The notes under the pieces were generated by a model. That model searched no databases. It was not told where the DNA came from and saw only the letters and a program-made list of their open reading frames with translations. From Subtercola frigoramans (GTDB lineage: Bacteria; Actinomycetota; Actinomycetes; Actinomycetales; Microbacteriaceae), in assembly GCF_016907385.1 (NCBI RefSeq), contig NZ_JAFBBU010000001.1, positions 3,615,598 to 3,679,597 on the forward strand: a stretch of 64,000 bases of DNA, given 5' to 3'. Numbering within the stretch: position 1 is the stretch's first letter; each line of letters begins with the position of its first letter. A program made the position numbers and the translations under genes. Shown piece after piece: positions 7,842 through 15,512 of the stretch.

Positions 7842-9619
7842 GATGCATCCTCCGCTGTGATGGAGACGAGTGGGGATCGCGCAGGGCCGTCTTCGAGAAT
7901 GGAATCGAGGAGTGACTGCGTGTAGGGGTGCTGCGGGTTGGCGAAGATCGAGGCAGCAGTGCCCGACTCCACAATGCGGCCCGCCTGCATGACAGAGACC
8001 CGATCGCAGAGATCGGCGACGACGCCGAAGTTGTGGGTCACCAGCAGCACCCCGAGATTCAGTTCGCGCTGGAGATCACGAATGAGGTCGAGCACCTCCG
8101 CCTGCACGGTGACGTCGAGCGCGGTCGTAGGCTCGTCGGCGATCAGGAGCTCGGGGTCGCACGAGACGGCCCCGGCGATGAGTACGCGCTGCGCCATACC
8201 CCCTGACACCTCGTGGGGATAGGCGGCGAAGGTCCGGGCCGGGTCGGGGATGCCCACACGGGCAAGCAGATCCATCGCTCGTTTCTTCGCCTCTGCGCGT
8301 GAGAGCTTCAGAACGACCCTCATCGGCTCGACCAGTTGGCTGCCGATGGTGAACGAGGGGTCGAGGTTCGACATCGGCTCCTGCGGAATGTAGCCGATTC
8401 GCCCCCCGCGAACGGTGCGGAACACGCTCTCCGGCGCTCCGGCGAGCGAAACGTTCTCGAAGACGATCGAGCCAGAGACAACCCGCCCGCCTTCGGGCAG
8501 CAGCCCCAGCACAGAGAACGCCGTCTGCGTCTTTCCCGAACCCGATTCGCCGACGAGACCGAGGATCTCGCCACGGCGAATGGTGAGGTCGATCCCGTGG
8601 ACGACCTCGATGACGGTGCCTTTCGGCTGGTCGTAGCCGACGACGATATCCCGGATGGCGAGGAGCGTGCCATCGGGAAGCGGCTCTGTCGGGGCAGCAT
8701 CTGTCGACATTGCGTGCCCGACCGTCGCCTTCCTGCCCCGAACCTTCTTGCGCTTGGTGCCGGCCCGCTCCAGTTCGTCGCGCGCCACGTTGGCGACGAG
8801 CACGAGGGCCATCGATGTGAGCGCAATGGCGAGTGAGGGCCAGAGCATGAGGATGGGCGCGCGAAAGATGTTGGCGAAGCCGTCGTTGAGCATCGAGCCC
8901 CAGGTGGGAACGCTCAGGTCGCCGAGCCCGATGAACTCGAGGCCGGATTGGATGCCCAGGGCGATTCCGATGACGATGGCGCACTGGATGATGATCGGAG
9001 CTCGCACGACAGAGAAGATGTGCCGCCCAATGATCCGCGCGTCGCTCAGGCCAGAGACCCTCGCCGCATCGACGTAGAGCTCGTTCCTCACCGAGACGAC
9101 GGAGGACTGCACCAGCCGATAGAACGCGGGCGAGAGGAGTGCACCGAAGATCGCCATGGCCAGCCAGACCGACGGGCCGATGATCGCTCGTGCTGCGAGC
9201 AGCACGATGACGGCCGGCATGGCCATCACGAGAGAGGTGACCCACGAGGCGACAGAGTCGAACGCACCACCGTAGTAGCCGGCGATGAGGCCGGCGGTGA
9301 CACCGATGACCAACGCGACAACAGTGGCCAGCAGTGCCGCTCCAATGCTGATCTGGGTCGCCACCAGCAGGCGAGAGAAGATGTCGCGCCCGGCGGAGTC
9401 ACCGCCGAGGAGGTGTTGCGGGCTCGGTGGCGCGAGGATGAGCTTCAAGGACGAGAGGTTCGGGTCATAGGGGGCGATCGCAGAGCCGAAGATCGCGACG
9501 AAGGCCACGAGGGCGAGAAAGGCGAGGGATGCCACCGCAACCGGATTGCGGAGCATCCGTCTGAAAAGACCGGATCGTGCTTGGCTGGTGACCGGCGCGG
9601 GCGTTGCATATTCGGTCAT
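7838..9619 (-). CDS. ABC transporter permease-ATPase fusion (DppC-DppD type)
   Basis: A single 593-residue protein combining two usually separate subunits. Residues about 1-290 form a DppC-like inner-membrane permease (N-terminal helix, periplasmic loop with LGGDSAGRDIFSRLL, five further helices, then the EAA-type coupling segment). A basic linker (KRKKVRGRK) leads into a complete DppD-type ATPase from about 320, with Walker A GESGSGKTQ, signature VSGGMAQRVLIA and Walker B LLIADEPTTALD. Such fusions occur in other Actinobacteria. No frameshift or internal start is needed to explain it. Overlaps the flanking transporter genes by ATGA at both ends. Confidence 0.87.
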   Translation of the reverse strand: MTEYATPAPVTSQARSGLFRRMLRNPVAVASLAFLALVAFVAIFGSAIAPYDPNLSSLKLILAPPSPQHLLGGDSAGRDIFSRLLVATQISIGAALLATVVALVIGVTAGLIAGYYGGAFDSVASWVTSLVMAMPAVIVLLAARAIIGPSVWLAMAIFGALLSPAFYRLVQSSVVSVRNELYVDAARVSGLSDARIIGRHIFSVVRAPIIIQCAIVIGIALGIQSGLEFIGLGDLSVPTWGSMLNDGFANIFRAPILMLWPSLAIALTSMALVLVANVARDELERAGTKRKKVRGRKATVGHAMSTDAAPTEPLPDGTLLAIRDIVVGYDQPKGTVIEVVHGIDLTIRRGEILGLVGESGSGKTQTAFSVLGLLPEGGRVVSGSIVFENVSLAGAPESVFRTVRGGRIGYIPQEPMSNLDPSFTIGSQLVEPMRVVLKLSRAEAKKRAMDLLARVGIPDPARTFAAYPHEVSGGMAQRVLIAGAVSCDPELLIADEPTTALDVTVQAEVLDLIRDLQRELNLGVLLVTHNFGVVADLCDRVSVMQAGRIVESGTAASIFANPQHPYTQSLLDSILEDGPARSPLVSITAEDAS

Positions 9620-10557
9620 GACAGCCTCACTTTCGGGTTGATGGCGGCTTGGGCGATGTCGATGATGACGTTGACGACGACCACGACGATTGCGGTCACC
9701 GTGACCAGGCCCATCACGACGGGAATGTCACCCTTGACCGTGGAGTTCACGGCGAGCTGCCCGAGGCCGGGAATCGCGAAGACCTGCTCCACGATCACCG
9801 CCCCACCCAGCAGCCCGATGAACTGGATGGCGAGCACGGCGAGCGCTGGACCCCCGGCATTTCGCAGAACGTGCTTTCCGACGATTCGCGCTGGCCCGAG
9901 GCCACGGGCCCGCAGCGTGCGGATGTAGTCACGATTGAGAGTGTCTTTCACCGATCCACGAATCTGCTGCGCCAGCGCCGCGACCACCACCAGCGCCAGC
10001 GCCAGTATGGGAAGGGTGACAGAGGAGACCCATCCTGTGAACGACGTGGTGATGGGAATATACCCGGTCGCTTTGAACCACTTGAGGCCGACCGCGAAGA
10101 CGAGCACCAGCGCCAGGGCCACCAGGAATCCGGGGATGGCGAATCCCAGCACCGAGACCACCTGCACCGCGCGGTCGACCCAGCCACCTCGTGTGGCGGC
10201 GAGCAGACCGAGCACCAGCGCGACGATCGCTGCCAGCAGGGTGGCACCGATGATCAGCGAGAGCGTGACAGCCAGGCGGCTGGTGACTCCCGTGGCAACG
10301 AGCTCGCCGGTGAACCACGAACGGCCGAAATCCCCGCGCACAGCGTGCGACAGCCAGTCGGTGTACTGCGCCCAGAGCGAGCGGTCAAGGCCCAGGGCGG
10401 AGGCCTTCTGGCTGACGAGCTCTGCACTCGCGTTTCGCCCCAGAATGCGCCGGGCGATGTCGCCGCCACTTGCATAGAGCAGTACGAACGCGATGCCGGA
10501 GATCACGAAGATGAGCACCGCGCCTGAGATCAGGCGACGCAGAATGAATCGGGTCAC
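9616..10557 (-). CDS. Oligopeptide-type ABC transporter permease (DppB type)
   Basis: Polytopic membrane protein of 313 residues with the N-terminal segment typical of DppB/OppB (RFILRRLISGAVLIFVIS) and the coupling motif DYIRTLRARGLGPARIVGKH. It pairs with the permease half of the downstream fusion protein to form the translocation pore. The gene follows the binding-protein gene after 86 bases that contain a strong hairpin. Confidence 0.87.
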   Translation of the reverse strand: MTRFILRRLISGAVLIFVISGIAFVLLYASGGDIARRILGRNASAELVSQKASALGLDRSLWAQYTDWLSHAVRGDFGRSWFTGELVATGVTSRLAVTLSLIIGATLLAAIVALVLGLLAATRGGWVDRAVQVVSVLGFAIPGFLVALALVLVFAVGLKWFKATGYIPITTSFTGWVSSVTLPILALALVVVAALAQQIRGSVKDTLNRDYIRTLRARGLGPARIVGKHVLRNAGGPALAVLAIQFIGLLGGAVIVEQVFAIPGLGQLAVNSTVKGDIPVVMGLVTVTAIVVVVVNVIIDIAQAAINPKVRLS

Positions 10558-10594
10558 GGTATGGGGATTCCTAATCGTTCTAAAGGCATGCTAA

Positions 10595-10628
10595 GGGGGA
10601 TCGACTGTCTGTCGACGGCCGATCCCCC
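10595..10628 (-). terminator. Intercistronic hairpin after the binding-protein gene
   Basis: GGGGGATC at 10595-10602 pairs perfectly with GATCCCCC at 10621-10628, and the loop carries a further GTCGAC palindrome. There is no long T run on the minus strand, so it is more likely an attenuator or a 3'-end stabiliser that lets the binding protein be made in excess over the permeases than a full terminator. Confidence 0.6.
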
Positions 10629-10643
10629 GTCGCCGTGCGTGAT

Positions 10644-12164
10644 CTAGCCCTTGGGCTTGAAGTCGTAGATCGCGGGTGAGGCGTTCGTCGGCATGACGGT
10701 GACCGACGTCTGCGCGTCAGAGGCGAACGACGACTTGACCCGGAAGAAGGGTGCGAACCAGGCCTGGTCGACGATGTACGTGTTCAGTTCCTTCGCCTTG
10801 GCAGCCTGCGTCGCCGTGTCTCCGTGCTGGATCGCCGAGATCAATTCCTCTGTCGTAGCATCGCTGGACTTGAATGGATTGAAGGTGGCGGTGGGCGACA
10901 ACATGAACTGAATGAGTTGCCAGTCCGGGTTCTGTTCCAGCGCCATGAAGACCGCTGGGTACTTGGGAGCGACCATGTCGGAGATGTAGTTCTCAGGAGC
11001 CGTGTCGGTGTACTGCACGGTGATTCCGACATCGGCCAGCTGCTGGGCGATGATCGAGAACGAGGTCGCTCCCAGGACCACGGTGCTCGGCATGGAGATG
11101 GTGAGACCGTTTGCATATCCGGCCTGGGCGAGAAGTGCTTTCGCCTTGCTGGTGTCGAACGGGTACGCGTTGTCGAGCGCCGGGTCGTAGGCAGCGGAGG
11201 TCGCCTTGAACACCTGCGTGGTGACGTCACCGTTTCCCTGCTGCAGGGCCTGGAGAAGTCCCGGTCGATCGATCGCGTAGTTGATCGCCTGGCGCACCCG
11301 CACGTCGGCCAGCGCAGGGTTCTGCGTGCCGGCACGGTCGAGCAGCAGAAGTCCCTCGAAGTCGAGTTCGTTCAGGTTGAGGCTCCACCCGGCCGCTTCG
11401 ACCTCGGGGAAGTTGAGGCTGTTGGGCAGGCGAACCGCGTTCGCTTCACCCGCCTTGATGGCGTTCACCGCGGCGGTCGGGTCGGAGATCACCTTGATTG
11501 TCAGCTTGTCGTAGTGCTGCAGATCGGGGTTCCAGTACTTCGGGTTCTTGGTGAACACGTAGCTGGTCCCGGTGACCGTCGAGGCGGTGTCGAGAACGTA
11601 CGGCCCAGAGCCGATCGGGTTCGTCGCTGCGTCGGCAGCATCGAATGTCGCCGGGCTCTCGACGAGGCCCGCCTCTTTCGCGAGGTAGCTCACCATCGCG
11701 GGGTCTGGCTGTGAGAGCGTGATGACGATGGTCTTGTCGTCCGGGGCATCAACCGAGGCGACGTTCAGGAGATCTGTGGAGTAGGGACCGCCGCCCGATT
11801 TGAAACGATCGAGGTTCTGCTTGACGATTCCCGCCGTCAGGTGAGTCCCGTCGGTGAAGTTCACGTCGTCACGGATCGCGAGCGTCAACACCGTGTTGTC
11901 GGAGTTGTACGTGTAGCTCGTCGCCAGGAACGGCTCGATCGTGCCTTCGGCCGTCTGAAGCAGAAGCGTGTCGTACACCGACTGGTAGAAGAGCGATCGG
12001 TTGCCCCACTCCGCCTGCGTCGTGCTGAAGCTGTTCGGAGCGATGATCGTGCTGATCACGAGGGATGGTGAGGCGGTGTTTGTCGAATCGTCTGTCGCGG
12101 CACACCCTGACAGCGTCAGAGCGACGACTGCGAGAGCGGCTGCTGTGGCCTTCCAGCGGAACAT
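10644..12164 (-). CDS. Family 5 solute-binding lipoprotein of ABC transporter
   Basis: Extracytoplasmic binding protein (SBP_bac_5) of 506 residues. It begins with a lipoprotein signal peptide: basic MFRWK, a hydrophobic stretch, and the lipobox LSGC with Cys21. Family hallmarks follow, such as LTLAIRDDVNFTDGTHLTA and NPIGSGPYVLD. AAGGA precedes ATG at suitable distance. As first gene of the operon it captures the substrate for the DppB/DppC-D/DppF-like complex. Family 5 proteins bind peptides, nickel, glycosides or oligosaccharides; the presence of GH3, esterase and aryl dehydrogenases favours a glycoside or aryl ester, but the sequence does not prove this. Confidence 0.88.
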   Translation of the reverse strand: MFRWKATAAALAVVALTLSGCAATDDSTNTASPSLVISTIIAPNSFSTTQAEWGNRSLFYQSVYDTLLLQTAEGTIEPFLATSYTYNSDNTVLTLAIRDDVNFTDGTHLTAGIVKQNLDRFKSGGGPYSTDLLNVASVDAPDDKTIVITLSQPDPAMVSYLAKEAGLVESPATFDAADAATNPIGSGPYVLDTASTVTGTSYVFTKNPKYWNPDLQHYDKLTIKVISDPTAAVNAIKAGEANAVRLPNSLNFPEVEAAGWSLNLNELDFEGLLLLDRAGTQNPALADVRVRQAINYAIDRPGLLQALQQGNGDVTTQVFKATSAAYDPALDNAYPFDTSKAKALLAQAGYANGLTISMPSTVVLGATSFSIIAQQLADVGITVQYTDTAPENYISDMVAPKYPAVFMALEQNPDWQLIQFMLSPTATFNPFKSSDATTEELISAIQHGDTATQAAKAKELNTYIVDQAWFAPFFRVKSSFASDAQTSVTVMPTNASPAIYDFKPKG

Positions 12165-12232
12165 CTTTGTCCTTAATTGTTGTTGCGCTCCGTCGATGGA
12201 CCGCGTGTGATTGAGGAAGCTACCATGAATTT

Positions 12233-12246
12233 CTAGTGACCACTAG
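12233..12246. promoter_or_regulatory. Candidate operator CTAGTG-AC-CACTAG
   Basis: Perfect 6-bp inverted repeat with a 2-base centre, inside an AT-rich patch (T runs on one side, AATTT on the other) between the divergent binding-protein and TetR genes. Position about 70 bases upstream of the transporter start suits repression of the transporter operon. Confidence 0.5.
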
Positions 12247-12287
12247 TTTTTCGTTGTTTTTCGTCTCAATCGTGAGCGGGGTCCCCA

Positions 12288-12309
12288 GACTCGTCGAGTC
12301 GGCTAGGGT
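12288..12309 (+). promoter_or_regulatory. TetR gene -10 box with adjoining palindrome
   Basis: GACTCG-T-CGAGTC (12288-12300) is a perfect inverted repeat directly upstream of TAGGGT (12304-12309), a plausible -10 box for the TetR gene starting at 12334. The layout suggests autoregulation. Confidence 0.45.
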
Positions 12310-12333
12310 GATGTTCTCCGAAAGTGAGGACCG

Positions 12334-12981
12334 GTGAGCGTGGCGAACGAAGCGACGGACGAAGCGACAGCTGCGATGGTTCCGAAGGGCCGACTTCGCG
12401 GTAGTTACGCGAAGACCGAGGCGACTCGCTCCGCGATCCTCGACTCTGCACTCGAGGTCTTCGCGCTGGGCGGCTATCGCTCGGGATCGCTTCGCGACAT
12501 CGCGGTGCGCGTCGGAATGAGCGAGGCGGGTCTGCTGCACCACTTCAGCAGCAAGTCCCGGCTGTTGGAGGCGGTGCTTGAACGACGGGACGCCATGGCC
12601 GACCAGTTCGTACCGCGCCAGTCGATCGATGGCCCGACCTCCGTTCGGGGCCTGGTGGCACTGGCCCGGTACAACGCCTCGACTCCGGGAGTGGTCGAGC
12701 TCTACTGCACCTTGTCTGCCGAGGCGACCTCACCCGATCATCCTGCACACGACTACTTCGTGCGGCGATATGTCGTGACTCGAAACCTCCTCGCGGAGGC
12801 CTTCGCCGACCTCGGCACAAAGGGGCTGCTCAAAGACGGAGTGGATCCGGCCAGGGCAGCGAGTTCGACAATTGCGCTGATGGATGGCCTCCAGGTGCAA
12901 TGGCTCCTGGATCGCACGGTTCTCGACATGGCCGACGAATTGCGTGTGCACCTCACGAACATCACCACGCTCGAACTCTGA
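12334..12981 (+). CDS. TetR-family transcriptional regulator
   Basis: 215 residues. A helix-turn-helix lies near residues 30-80 (TRSAILDSALEVFALGGYR, then SLRDIAVRVGMSEAGLLHHFSSK), followed by an all-helical ligand-binding domain. The GTG start is preceded by a GAGG sequence. It is transcribed away from the ABC transporter/esterase operon and shares its control region, so it probably controls that operon in response to an aromatic or glycosidic ligand. The gene is also 131 bases from the beta-glucosidase gene that follows in the same direction. Confidence 0.85.
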   Translation: MSVANEATDEATAAMVPKGRLRGSYAKTEATRSAILDSALEVFALGGYRSGSLRDIAVRVGMSEAGLLHHFSSKSRLLEAVLERRDAMADQFVPRQSIDGPTSVRGLVALARYNASTPGVVELYCTLSAEATSPDHPAHDYFVRRYVVTRNLLAEAFADLGTKGLLKDGVDPARAASSTIALMDGLQVQWLLDRTVLDMADELRVHLTNITTLEL

Positions 12982-13036
12982 GCCCGGCACCCGACCTCGG
13001 ACCTCTTCCCCTGCTGGCTGTACGGTGCGAACAAAT

Positions 13037-13054
13037 ACCGATCACTCATTCGGT
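13037..13054. promoter_or_regulatory. Inverted repeat upstream of the GH3 gene
   Basis: ACCGA (13037-13041) and TCGGT (13050-13054) form an inverted repeat about 60 bases before the beta-glucosidase start, followed by a TATGGT sequence at 13061 that could be a -10 box. A regulator site is possible; support is positional only. Confidence 0.3.
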
Positions 13055-13112
13055 TTTGGTGTATGGTCCTTGATGTCGCCTGAATGACAGGCGCAGAGGA
13101 CACGGGAGTCCC

Positions 13113-15425
13113 ATGACGAACACTGGCTCTGCCGACACCGGCGGAAGAGAGACGGTCGGCCCTGCCGACGCACTGCACCGCACGAGCGCATTGGCGATTC
13201 TCTCTCAGCTCACACTGGACGAGAAGATCTCCTTGCTCGACGGATCGGACTTCTGGAACACCCAGGGCATCCCGAGGGTCGGACTTCCCTCGATCATGGT
13301 GACCGACGGGCCGCACGGCCTGCGCAAGCAGACGGCGGATGCCGACCATCTGGGCCTGAACGGCTCACTGCCCGCCACCTGCTTTCCTTCGGCCGCCGGA
13401 ATCGCATCGAGCTGGGACACGACCCTGATGCGCAGGGTCGGCGAAGCACTCGGCGACGAGTGCAGGGCTGCCGATGTTGCTGTGCTTCTCGGCCCCGGCG
13501 TCAACATGAAGCGGTCACCGCTGTGCGGCCGCAACTTCGAGTACTTCTCTGAAGACCCCCTCATTGCCGGCACACTGGCTGCTGCATTCACGGCAGGAGT
13601 GCAGAGTAAGGGCGTAGGGGTTTCGCTGAAGCATTTCGCGGCGAACAACCAGGAGACCGAGCGGATGACCGTGTCGGTCGACGTCGACGAACGCACTCTT
13701 CGCGAGATCTACTTTCCGGCCTTCGAGACCGTGGTTCGCGAGGCCACCCCGTGGACGGTCATGTGCTCGTACAACCGCATCAATGGCACCTACGTCTCAG
13801 AAGACCACAGGCTGCTCACCAGCGTGCTGCGCGACGAGTGGGGCTTCGCGGGCCTTGTCATCTCCGACTGGGGCGCGGTCAACGACCGCGACAGGGCGGT
13901 CGCGGCAGGGCTCGACCTGGAGATGCCCGCCTCCGGGGGATCCGGTGCCACCCGCGTCAACGACGCGATCACGGCGGGAACGCTCAGCGAATCTGACGTC
14001 GATTCTGCCGTTCTGAACGTTCTCACGCTGGTTGCAAGATCTCAGGATCGCGAACCACTCGAGGCATTCGACGTGGGCGCCCACCACGAACTTGCGCGCG
14101 AAGCCGCCCAGGCGAGCGCGGTCCTGCTGAAGAACGACGGCGGAATCCTGCCGCTGTCGAATCAGGGGGGTCCCATTGCCGTGATAGGCGAGTTCGCCCG
14201 CACGCCGCGTTACCAGGGCGCCGGCTCGTCTCTCGTGAACCCGACCTCCGTCGACAACGCACTCGATGGCATCCGTGGTGTTCTGGACGGAGGGCGCGAG
14301 GTACTGTTTGCACCCGGCTACGAGATCGAGTCTGAAGGCAGCGACGCGGCTCTCATCGACGCTGCCGTCGCGGCCTCCTCGAACGCTGCCGTCGCCGTGG
14401 TGTTCCTCGGGCTGCCACCCTCGTATGAGTCCGAGGGATACGATCGCGAGCACATGGAGCTGCCCGCCAACCAGCTGGCTGTACTTCACGCCGTTGCCGA
14501 GGCCAACACGAACGTCGTCGTCGTACTCTCCAATGGTTCAGCCGTCACCGTCTCGGGCTGGCAGCACCTGTCGAAGGCCGTTCTCGAAGGCTGGCTGATG
14601 GGCCAGGCCGGCGGGAGTGCGACGGCCGAACTCCTCTTCGGTCTTGTCTCCCCCTCGGGCAAGCTCGCCGAGACGATCCCCGAGCGTCACCTCGACACCC
14701 CGACGATCGGCAACTTCCCCGGCGAGCGCGGCGTGGTGCGCTACGGGGAGGGGCTGCTCATCGGCTACCGCTGGTACGACACCCGTGACCTCTCGGTCTC
14801 GTATCCATTCGGGCATGGACTCACGTACACGACGTTCGGCTATTCAGGTCTCTCGGTTGCGGTCGACTCAGACGGTCCGGAGCCGCGGGTCGTTGTTCGG
14901 CTCACGGTGACGAACACGGGAGAACGCGAGGGTTCAGAGATCGTGCAGGTCTACGTGACCGATCCTGAGGCGACTGTCGAGAGACCGGCACAGGAACTCC
15001 GAGGCTTTGCTCGCCTCACGCTCGCCCCCGGCGAGAGTTCACCCGTCGAGATCGACCTGACGGCACGCGCGTTCGCCTTCTGGGACGTGGCCCACCAGGG
15101 TTGGACGATCGAAGGCGGGGAATTCGGCGTTCTCGTCGGCGCCTCCAGCCGCGACATCCGTCTCTCGACGACCATCCAGCTGACGGGCACCGATTCTCTG
15201 CCAACGCTGTCGAAGGAATCCTCTGTCGACGAGTTCTTCGCTCACTCGCAGGGACGACAGTGGCTCGAGGAGCGCCTGAGCGGCACCGGATTCGGTGACA
15301 TGCTTCTCGACGAACAGCACGGCCGGATGCTGCGGGCAATCCCGCTGGTTCGCCTGTCACGGTTCCCCGGGGCAGCATTCTCCGAGGCCGAACTCGACGA
15401 GGCGATTGCGGGCTTCGAGGCCTGA
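13113..15425 (+). CDS. GH3 family beta-glucosidase
   Basis: Glycoside hydrolase family 3 enzyme of 770 residues without signal peptide. The N-terminal (alpha/beta)8 domain has the substrate-binding KHFAANNQETER and the nucleophile aspartate in VISDWGAVN (about 251). The C-terminal domain carries the probable acid/base glutamate in ESEGYDREHMELP (about 440), followed by a fibronectin-III-like domain (TNTGEREGSEIVQVYV). The PA14 insertion found in some members is absent. The start ATG has a GGGAG sequence shortly before it. Cytoplasmic location implies that the glucoside is imported first, which fits the adjacent ABC transporter. Aryl-beta-glucosides are common substrates of this subgroup, though specificity cannot be read from sequence. 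Confidence 0.88.
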   Translation: MTNTGSADTGGRETVGPADALHRTSALAILSQLTLDEKISLLDGSDFWNTQGIPRVGLPSIMVTDGPHGLRKQTADADHLGLNGSLPATCFPSAAGIASSWDTTLMRRVGEALGDECRAADVAVLLGPGVNMKRSPLCGRNFEYFSEDPLIAGTLAAAFTAGVQSKGVGVSLKHFAANNQETERMTVSVDVDERTLREIYFPAFETVVREATPWTVMCSYNRINGTYVSEDHRLLTSVLRDEWGFAGLVISDWGAVNDRDRAVAAGLDLEMPASGGSGATRVNDAITAGTLSESDVDSAVLNVLTLVARSQDREPLEAFDVGAHHELAREAAQASAVLLKNDGGILPLSNQGGPIAVIGEFARTPRYQGAGSSLVNPTSVDNALDGIRGVLDGGREVLFAPGYEIESEGSDAALIDAAVAASSNAAVAVVFLGLPPSYESEGYDREHMELPANQLAVLHAVAEANTNVVVVLSNGSAVTVSGWQHLSKAVLEGWLMGQAGGSATAELLFGLVSPSGKLAETIPERHLDTPTIGNFPGERGVVRYGEGLLIGYRWYDTRDLSVSYPFGHGLTYTTFGYSGLSVAVDSDGPEPRVVVRLTVTNTGEREGSEIVQVYVTDPEATVERPAQELRGFARLTLAPGESSPVEIDLTARAFAFWDVAHQGWTIEGGEFGVLVGASSRDIRLSTTIQLTGTDSLPTLSKESSVDEFFAHSQGRQWLEERLSGTGFGDMLLDEQHGRMLRAIPLVRLSRFPGAAFSEAELDEAIAGFEA

Positions 15426-15499
15426 TCCGACCCGGATCCGGCCCGCATCCGGCGCAGATTCGACGCTGATCCGGCCACTGCTTCTGCCGCCGCTATGTC

Positions 15500-15505
15500 T
15501 AGGCT
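15500..15505 (+). promoter_or_regulatory. -10 box TAGGCT, 7 bases before GTG 15513
   Basis: Hexamer at leaderless distance from the flavoprotein gene; it decides the GTG at 15513 over the ATG at 15495, which would lie upstream of this box. Confidence 0.6.
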
Positions 15506-15512
15506 CGGAGGC

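Noticed and set aside
8948..9928. 326-residue open frame on the plus strand
   Set aside because: Asp/Arg/His-rich shadow of the permease genes on the other strand.
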